NCBI RefSeq assembly: GCF_000344685.1
Contig: NW_006920419.1
Coordinates: 469,169-533,168 of the forward strand
DNA from: Gloeophyllum trabeum ATCC 11539
Taxonomy: Eukaryota; Basidiomycota; Agaricomycetes; Gloeophyllales; Gloeophyllaceae
Direction of reading: 5' to 3'
Length of the DNA: 64,000 nt
Position numbers and translations under genes: made by a program. Of this stretch, positions 57,526-64,000 are shown piece by piece; within the stretch, counting starts at the first letter, position 1; every line of letters starts with the position of its first letter. The notes beneath the pieces were generated by a model. That model was not told the DNA's origin. It made no database searches and was given only the letters and a program-made list of their open reading frames with translations.

Positions 57526-58370
57526 ATGTTCCAGCTCGTGGCTCTCTTAGCTTGTCTCGCCGCAGCAGCTGCGGCAGCGACTAGCTACACCTGCTCGAAC
57601 GGTGCCCCAGCGACGCACCTCTCGACATTCGTCGTGCCCGGCAGCGAAACGCCGGGGCACATCTGGTCCTGCCCTGGGGCTGCTGCGCCGCTCAAGGCGC
57701 TGATAAAGTTGGAGGCGAGAGAGGCGGGGGCGAATGAGACGCAGGCGGTGGATATCACGAGGGCGCCGTGTACGACGTACTGCGACACTCCCGCGTAAGT
57801 TGTGCGTTTCTGTCTTGAGGTGGTATGATGGATCATTGATCGTGGCATCGGGCGGGCTGGGAAGTGGCGGCGGGCCTGATCCGAACGGTACGTCTGCCTC
57901 AGACTGCTTGCGCCACATGCCTGAGGGCTGAGCTGAACTGGATGCGGCGTAGATTGCAGCACGCTGGCGAACGCCGATGCTGTTGGCGGCAACTTCACCA
58001 TCCCGGCGAGCAGCTACCTGGCGTGGACGTGGAAGTCGTGCCAGGTTACGCAGAGCAACTTGTTGAACCCGGCTCGGGAGCTTAATTATACGTATGACGG
58101 CAGGGACTGTGAGTGTCGTGTTTATGTTTGCGCGCGGGTGCGGGTGCAGGTGGCTGAGAGCGGATTGGTGTGTAGGGGCGGGCGTGGTGAATTACGTCGC
58201 GTGGAATTGCCAGTCGCAGGAGAACGCGCATGGTGGGAGCTGTCGGTTCTATGATAATACCAATGTTTGTGAGTGGGGTACACGTTGTTGCCTCGGATGG
58301 AAGCTAATTTGGTGTCCTAGCTATCATACAGGTCCAGACGACACCTGCGAATGAGACCAATGGGCCATGA
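57526..58370 (+). CDS. secreted eight-cysteine protein, paralogue 2
   Basis: Exons 57526-57794, 57865-57887, 57953-58108, 58176-58268, 58321-58370, all joined in frame. Signal peptide MFQLVALLACLAAAAAAATS, then YTCSNGAPATHLSTFVV, HIWSCPG, APCTTYCDTPA, GGGPDPNDCSTLANADAVGG. Next come NFTIPASSYLAWTWKSCQV, NLLNPARELNYTYDGRDW, AGVVNYVAWNCQSQENAHGG, SCRFYDNTN and IIQVQTTPANETNGP. All eight cysteines match paralogue 1, and most intron positions are shared, so the two arose by duplication. The N-terminal half is shorter than in paralogue 1 and lacks the dibasic site. Secreted, function unknown. Confidence 0.75.
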
Positions 58371-59563
58371 GAGTACTTGCTGTCCAGGCGTTGATGGTGA
58401 TAAATATCGAGTTTGTCGTCGTATTACAATGGTATGTTACTACTCTCATTTGTAACGGACCAGATGCTGTACGAGTCACAGTGACATATGTATTCAAGGA
58501 ATGTACCTGGCTGCCCGCTGTACTTATTATACCCGTATCCAAGTGCGAGAGCATGTGTTCTCGCGACCGATCGCTTTTGGATTGTTTGTGGGGGGTTCTT
58601 CAAAGGATCGCTGAAAAGTAAGAATATAAGTTCGCCCAGTGTCAGCATAAATTATGATGAGTCTTCTAATCTTGACATGTCTTCGCTGCTGCTTCACTCG
58701 AAATTGTGGATATTTTTCTGTCTCTAATGATTCCACGATTATCAATGCTGACGCGATACCCTCGCGAATTTGAATATTTAATGGTGGACCAGCGCAAAGC
58801 CAGTCGTTACAGCAAGTGAGTCCCCCCAGCCGAGCGTCGACTCGGATGGGGGCATCTTGGAATCTTGGATCGAAGGTTACGTCGACGGAAGAAGACCCCG
58901 CGGCAAACGATCGAGCCAGGATCTAGTCCGCATATGGAAGGTGTAGTGCTTGAGGAGATCGGATTGGATCTGAGCCAGTGCGTCCAGTTTGAACTCGAAC
59001 ATTTGTCGTCCGAACAACGAGCGACGCTGATCACCTCTCTATGCACTGGCTCGGCCGGAAAATGCGCTCCTGTCGCGATTGGCTGTGCCGCGAACGACGT
59101 GGAATGGTCCCTGTGAATCCCCCTCTAGAGCACTGACTCGCTGACGCTGGCGGCGAAGACGGGCGACGGGATTATTACCTGCGCAGAGCACTCAGAATGC
59201 CTCTGAACCGCAACCAACGTCCGCAGTCTCCGAGACGGGAACTGCAGCGGGCGGCGGGGCTTCGCGGGGGCTTCTCCTCGGGTCACACTGATGACTCGCT
59301 GTGACCCAGCTCACTCGCGCGCGCAGTCAACAGCCCGAACCAGCAATTGCCTTTCCATTCCGGGCCAAATTGGAGCTGCATGTGGCTACTGAACGACCGG
59401 AGATCTTCTCGCCGGGCGCTGATTGGCTCAGAAGCGTCCGCCGCGCTGGATCCGGCACAAGTTCTCGCATTTATTGCGATTTATGTGTCCCCGATTGTTC
59501 GACTCTGAGGCCCCGTCGAAGGCCGTGACTCCCGACGCGTTTCTCTTCACAACCACCGCCGCA
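58371..59563. other. intergenic; upstream region of the RNA-binding protein
   Basis: No supported gene; includes an 8-bp inverted repeat at 59280-59307. Confidence 0.45.
59280..59307. promoter_or_regulatory. inverted repeat GGGTCACA-N12-TGTGACCC around a TGACTC site
   Basis: Perfect 8-bp arms separated by 12 bases that include TGACTC, the core recognised by Gcn4/AP-1-type bZIP factors. Position is about 650 bp upstream of the RNA-binding gene start. A regulatory role is inference. Confidence 0.3.
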
Positions 59564-59571
59564 TATATAAG
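59564..59571 (+). promoter_or_regulatory. TATA box of the RNA-binding protein gene
   Basis: TATATAAG about 390 bp before the start codon, followed by a long CT-rich stretch that would be an extended 5' leader. Confidence 0.5.
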
Positions 59572-59956
59572 GACGCTTGGGGCCCCGCGACGCCGTCTTT
59601 CTTCTTTCCCCCATCCAGCACTGTCGCGTCGGTCGTCCTCTTGTCAAAACGCTCAACACAGGCATATTTATCGCTCGGCACCAGCGTCAGCGCGGCCGAA
59701 GAGGCTCTATCGTCAGTCCTATACCATTTCGGCTGTAGTGGAACTCGAACACTCCAAACTCGCACGCGCAACATATCTTTACTCGGCTACTCGGCCCTAC
59801 CCCGCAGCCATTCGTATACTGCAACCCTAAAGTTTCTCTTTCTTTCCCTCAGTTATCCCTCTTGCAACGACAGCCTTTCGGTTCTTTGATTAGCTTATTC
59901 GCTTCGGCATCTCTTACAACAGTCGCTTTTACCTGCAAGTTATCGCTATCGCTAGA

Positions 59957-62900
59957 ATGCACTCTTCGACCGGTGCCCCGTCGCCGACATGCGCCCACAG
60001 CGACCGCGCGTCGATTTCAACCCCTCCGCCCCAGCTGACGACCGCGGCACATGGGTCCCGTTTGTCCGTGCCAAGTAGCCCGGCGCCGCCCAATGACCAC
60101 GCGAATGAATGGCCTCAGCGGCCGGCTGATAGTCACAGCTCTGGGAACTTAGACACGGCGTTTGCCTCGATGTCATTGAACGATGACCTCGGATCCGTAG
60201 GCCTTGGATTTACTGATAGTTCGTGAAGGTGTTCGTCTTAACGAAACGGAGCTGATTTACATTTATCGTCAGAATCAGCCCCGCCCATTGGTTCCCTGGG
60301 CAGCGGGGGATCCAACACGCTCGGTAGCGCGCCGTCCGTGTCTCACATCTCTTCTCCGACTCTCACTGCCATAGCTAGTCCGGCAGCATCGGCGTCGCCC
60401 ACGCCCACTGCGTATACAACTCCTTCGGACTCCGCGCTGCCCAGTCCTATGCCTAACGATGCAGCTGTCCCGCCAGTCCTGCCCTCCAGTGCGCAGATTC
60501 CTGCAGCTCACTCTGTCGGTGTTGCGAGTACACTGACGCCTTCTCCGTCACTTGAGTCGAATCCATCTTCCGTAAGCGCCAGTCCTACGTTTACTACCTG
60601 TGCCTCCGCTACCCTCTCGCCCGTTGCCAAGTTCATGTTGTCACCCGCTCTTATTTCACCCGCTATCAGTTCACCTGCTATCGCTACTTCGTCTTCGAAT
60701 CATACCAGCCCGTGTCCGGCGGACGTTGTCTCTCCTTCGTTTAGCTCTGCCTCCGAGCATTCGGCCCTCTTGTCCCCAACTGGTCAAGATCCCACTGTAG
60801 GATCTCCCACACCGCACGCTACCGCCAGGGCGTCTCCCGATATCAATGCGCAGGCAACGATACAAGACGCTGGCGATCTCAGTGACGCACGGGGCCTTAG
60901 CAAGCTCGCTGGAGCTCCCCTTCTGGAGAGTCCGCTCGCCTTGTCTGAAGCTAATGTCGCGTCTTTCGCCGAACAACAAAAGCGCTCATTCGATCGTACT
61001 TCCGGAGCTGCTACCATCCCCTCTGTACCGCCCGCCTCTCATGAATCCTTTGCTTTTCACCCTGCTGCGGGCCATGAAGTATTTCAGCCATCGGGCGGTG
61101 CGCACGATATGTCTTCTACGCTTTCTACAGTGTCATCTACGTCTGGAACATCTTTCAAGACGCCGAATGTCTATATCAATGGACTCCCTCCCAACTTTCC
61201 CGAAGAGCAATTATACAATATGACCAAAGATTTCGGCGGGGTCGTGAGCGTCAGGACCTTTACGAGACACGTTAGTGAGCGGCCGACGTGAGTGGTGTCC
61301 CGCCTTTTATCCCTTTTCTTTTCCTGACGTATCCCTGGGTCATTAGAGGTTACGGCTTTGTGTTGTAAGTCCAGTTTCTGTTATGTGGACTGCTCAATCA
61401 AGTACTCAACTGAAAAACGCTCCCTAGGTTCGAGACCATGGATGGTGCAGAGAGGTGTATCGAAGCGTTAAGGAAGTACAGAAACTTACACCCATCACTG
61501 TCAAAGGTCCGTCTGCGATTCAGATGGAGGCTGACGGCCATGGCGACTAACCGTTACCATAGCAAATTCATAAGATACCCGGTACTTTGTACTCGACGAT
61601 AGACACCTCCCAGTGTGGAGTCACGTCACCCAGTAATTCCGCAGCGGATGAAAACTCGTTCAAGACCAAGATGGAAAAACTGAAGGACACTACGTCGACC
61701 AATTTGTATATTGAGGGGTCAGTACCTCAATCGCTTCGTCTGACTGGATATTGACCCGTATGTAATAGGCTCCCCTTGAGCATCGACGAACCGGTAAGCG
61801 ACTTTACTCTATTGATGGGAAAGGAGACTGACCAGACTCTGACCAGACGCTGACGGCTCTCGTATCGCCCTACGTTATTAAAAGCAGCAGATTCTTCCAG
61901 ACCAAGCTCAGTCACCCTCCACGTATCATTGCGTTTGTCCGGTAAGCGTACCCTTCTTGCTGAGGTTGTTTGCTACTCAATTGACTCCGTACCGACATCC
62001 TTTTCGATAGGCTGGAGACTCGTTCGGCGTGCGAAGAGATTATAGAACGTCTCCATGGCAGAATGGTTCGCGGATGGAACGATTCTGGCTGCCGAATTTC
62101 CGTAAGGTTCGCGGATAGTAACGAGCAACGAGAATTGAGGGTGCGTTAATTTATCGTGCTCGCTAGCACAACGTATAGCTCACTCCTGCGTAGAAGAGGG
62201 AGAGGTCCAAGAGGGAGGGCGGAGATGGCTCTCCTAATCGTTTGACCATGGCCCAAGCCGCTTTACTTAATCTCAGAGGTTCCGAGATGAGCGGTCGCGC
62301 TGGGGGACGATCCGTCTCTTGTCCGACTGGCTCCATGGGTGTACCGCCTGTCGATACCCTCAGTCTCGCTCACCATCCCGTTACGACACAGTACCAGCAG
62401 CAGAGGGACATGCAACTTCTCCTAGACTCGTTGAAGAACGGTGGCGTCGGCCTTGGAAACGGGCTCATGGAAGGGATGGGTCTGCACGGACAAGGGCTGG
62501 GTGGTGGACTGCACGGCACCGGTCTGAGCGCGGCGACGCTCAACGCTCAGGCCCTGGGGCTGAGCCATGCTGGTGCGGGCTTGCTCCCCGGATCTGTTGA
62601 CGTTAACACACTGCTTACGGCGCAAGAGCTTAACAACTGGAACGGCACGGGAAGTTCTCAAGCAGGCGCAGGAGGTTTCACTCCTGCCGAGCAGTTGCTT
62701 CTCCAGGCCCATGCTCAGGCTCGTGCTCGTCTAGCAGGGCAAGGTGTCCTTGGTGTCTCGACCTCCGCCTCCGTGGGAATGGCTGGCCTACCGTCAGTAA
62801 ACAGAGGTATCGGCCGCGCTCAAGCCGGGCTAGGTGGCATGGACTACAACAGTCAGCAGGGGTACGGGGTCGGTGGTGTCTCCTCTGCGGGTCTTCGATC

Positions 62901-63633
62901 CTATTCTCAATTTTCCTCTCCTGCTCTTGACACACTTCCTACTATGTCCGAGGAGCAGTTCCATGCCACTGCCGTGCCCCAGCGTTCGCACGCGCAGTCC
63001 CGTGGCCAGTTCCGCACGCAAGGACTTCGTCAGCAAAGTGCTGGAGGAGAGATGGGCCTTCGCGACGTTCGAGGGAACACCGAGGAGCTGGACTTGGATG
63101 AGATCAGATATAGTCAGCGTGGCGTGGACCGCCGCCAGACTAATGACCCTCTTCTGGGTCAACGTCAGGCATCCATCGCGCAAGGCTCGCAAAGTGGATC
63201 CCAGACATCGTCGCTTCACATGCGGGCGACCACACTCCCTGCTTCCCACTTTGGCAACAACCGCAGTGGTGCCAACTACGATGGCAATAAGAAGATGTTG
63301 CCTTCCACTGGCACCGGACACGGTGCAACTCGTGTCAACAACAGTTTGAAAATTGATAGCGCTGCCGGCAACGGGGCTGCCACCAGAGGTGCAGAGAATG
63401 TAGTGGACAAAGATCAGTCTCCCCTTGTGTCTCCTGCTCTGACCTACGCCTCGCATACGCCGTCGTCGACTTCGTTCAGTCCTGCAACGCCCTACTTCCA
63501 TGCAGGCGGTTTCGAAGGGTACGAAGGGGTAGGAGTGGCTGTTGGAGCCGGGGACCAGTCTCCTGCCGGTCTAGGGCTTAACATGATGAACAACGTTGGA
63601 AAAGGCAAGGGGAGAGCGGTTAGTCATTCGTAA
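59957..63633 (+). CDS. two-RRM RNA-binding protein (RBMS/MSSP-like)
   Basis: ATG 59957 (MHSSTGAPSPTCAHSDRASI). A long Ser/Pro/Thr-rich disordered N-terminus is encoded mainly by the exon 60282-61288. RRM1: NVYINGLPPNFPEEQLYNMT, VVSVRTFTRH, GYGFVLFETMDGAERCIEAL. RRM2: TNLYIEGLPLSIDEP, TLTALVSPYVIKSSRFFQTK, IIAFVRLETRSACEEIIERL then ISVRFADSNEQRELR. The last exon is a Gly/Gln/Ser-rich low-complexity tail of more than 450 residues, ending KGKGRAVSHS at TAA 63631-63633. The RRM pair with TNLYIxxLPLSxDE resembles RBMS/MSSP-type proteins that bind AU-rich single-stranded RNA or DNA and control mRNA stability. The long disordered tail suggests condensate or stress-granule association (inference). 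Confidence 0.85.
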
Positions 63634-64000
63634 GTCGGCGGGGACAAGAGGGCACGAGGGCAAGGCTTCACAGCGGACCGCATCGTATCAAGTGCAAAAG
63701 ATTTTCGGACATGTACAAGTAGACTTTCTCAACAGCAGCTAGGAGCTTTCGTTTACGCATCCGCATTCGCATTCGCTATCGTTGAGCCTGGCCATTTGAT
63801 ATAGCCGGCTGCATTCTGAATAGTTTTCATAGCCATTTCGTAGTCACCGTCCAACAGCTAGTTAGTATCGCAGAATCAAACATCAGTGTATTTATCGAAT
63901 TCATTGGACTTCCGACGCAATTCCACCCATAAGGAATGCGAGAGTGATTTACCCATAAAGCTGCAGCACAACTCCGTAGACGTGATGAGGATGATATTTG
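63634..64000. other. 3' flank of the RNA-binding protein gene
   Basis: AT-rich presumed 3' UTR and intergenic sequence to the window end. No further gene recognised. Confidence 0.5.

Overview
The window reads as nuclear DNA of a basidiomycete mushroom-forming fungus (Agaricomycetes, possibly a polypore). The evidence is dense genes with many 50-60 nt GT-AG introns, GC-rich coding exons, a single-polypeptide ATP-citrate lyase, several membrane proteins of the basidiomycete DUF6533 type, and a NACHT-WD40 protein of fungal type. All gene models below were spliced by eye. Start codons and some exon edges are therefore approximate. No rRNA, tRNA or CRISPR array was recognised.

0-26.8 kb is mostly single-copy genes. 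In order: a YAP-binding/ALF4/Glomulin-like protein (-), a secreted Dcr2-like metallophosphoesterase (+), a large NLR-like STAND protein with a C2-like N-terminus, NACHT and 14 WD40 repeats (-), and a decayed O-methyltransferase. Then come ATP-citrate lyase (+), a 631-bp inverted-repeat transposon, a multi-spanning membrane protein (-), CSN5 (-) divergent from ribosomal protein eL20 (+), an RBR-type E3 ligase (-), and a GPI-anchored Kre9/KNH-like wall protein (-). A 150-bp Harbinger-like MITE lies just upstream of the last gene. A run of N (27240-27825) is flanked by two identical 447-bp copies of the same sequence, which points to an unjoined contig overlap.

28.8-53.5 kb is dominated by an expansion of DUF6533-type multi-spanning membrane proteins. 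There are five on the minus strand (28.8-42.2 kb) and two plus-strand copies (48.1-52.7 kb) that duplicated together with their flanks. A remnant lies at 53.2 kb. Interspersed are a small conserved hydrophilic protein, a methionine-type amino-acid permease and a cyclophilin.

53.9-64 kb holds a small membrane protein with PPxY-like motifs, two paralogous secreted eight-cysteine proteins, and a two-RRM RNA-binding protein of RBMS type. The most unusual content is the NLR with near-identical WD40 repeats, the membrane-protein array with diverging C-terminal tails, and the secreted cysteine-rich pair.
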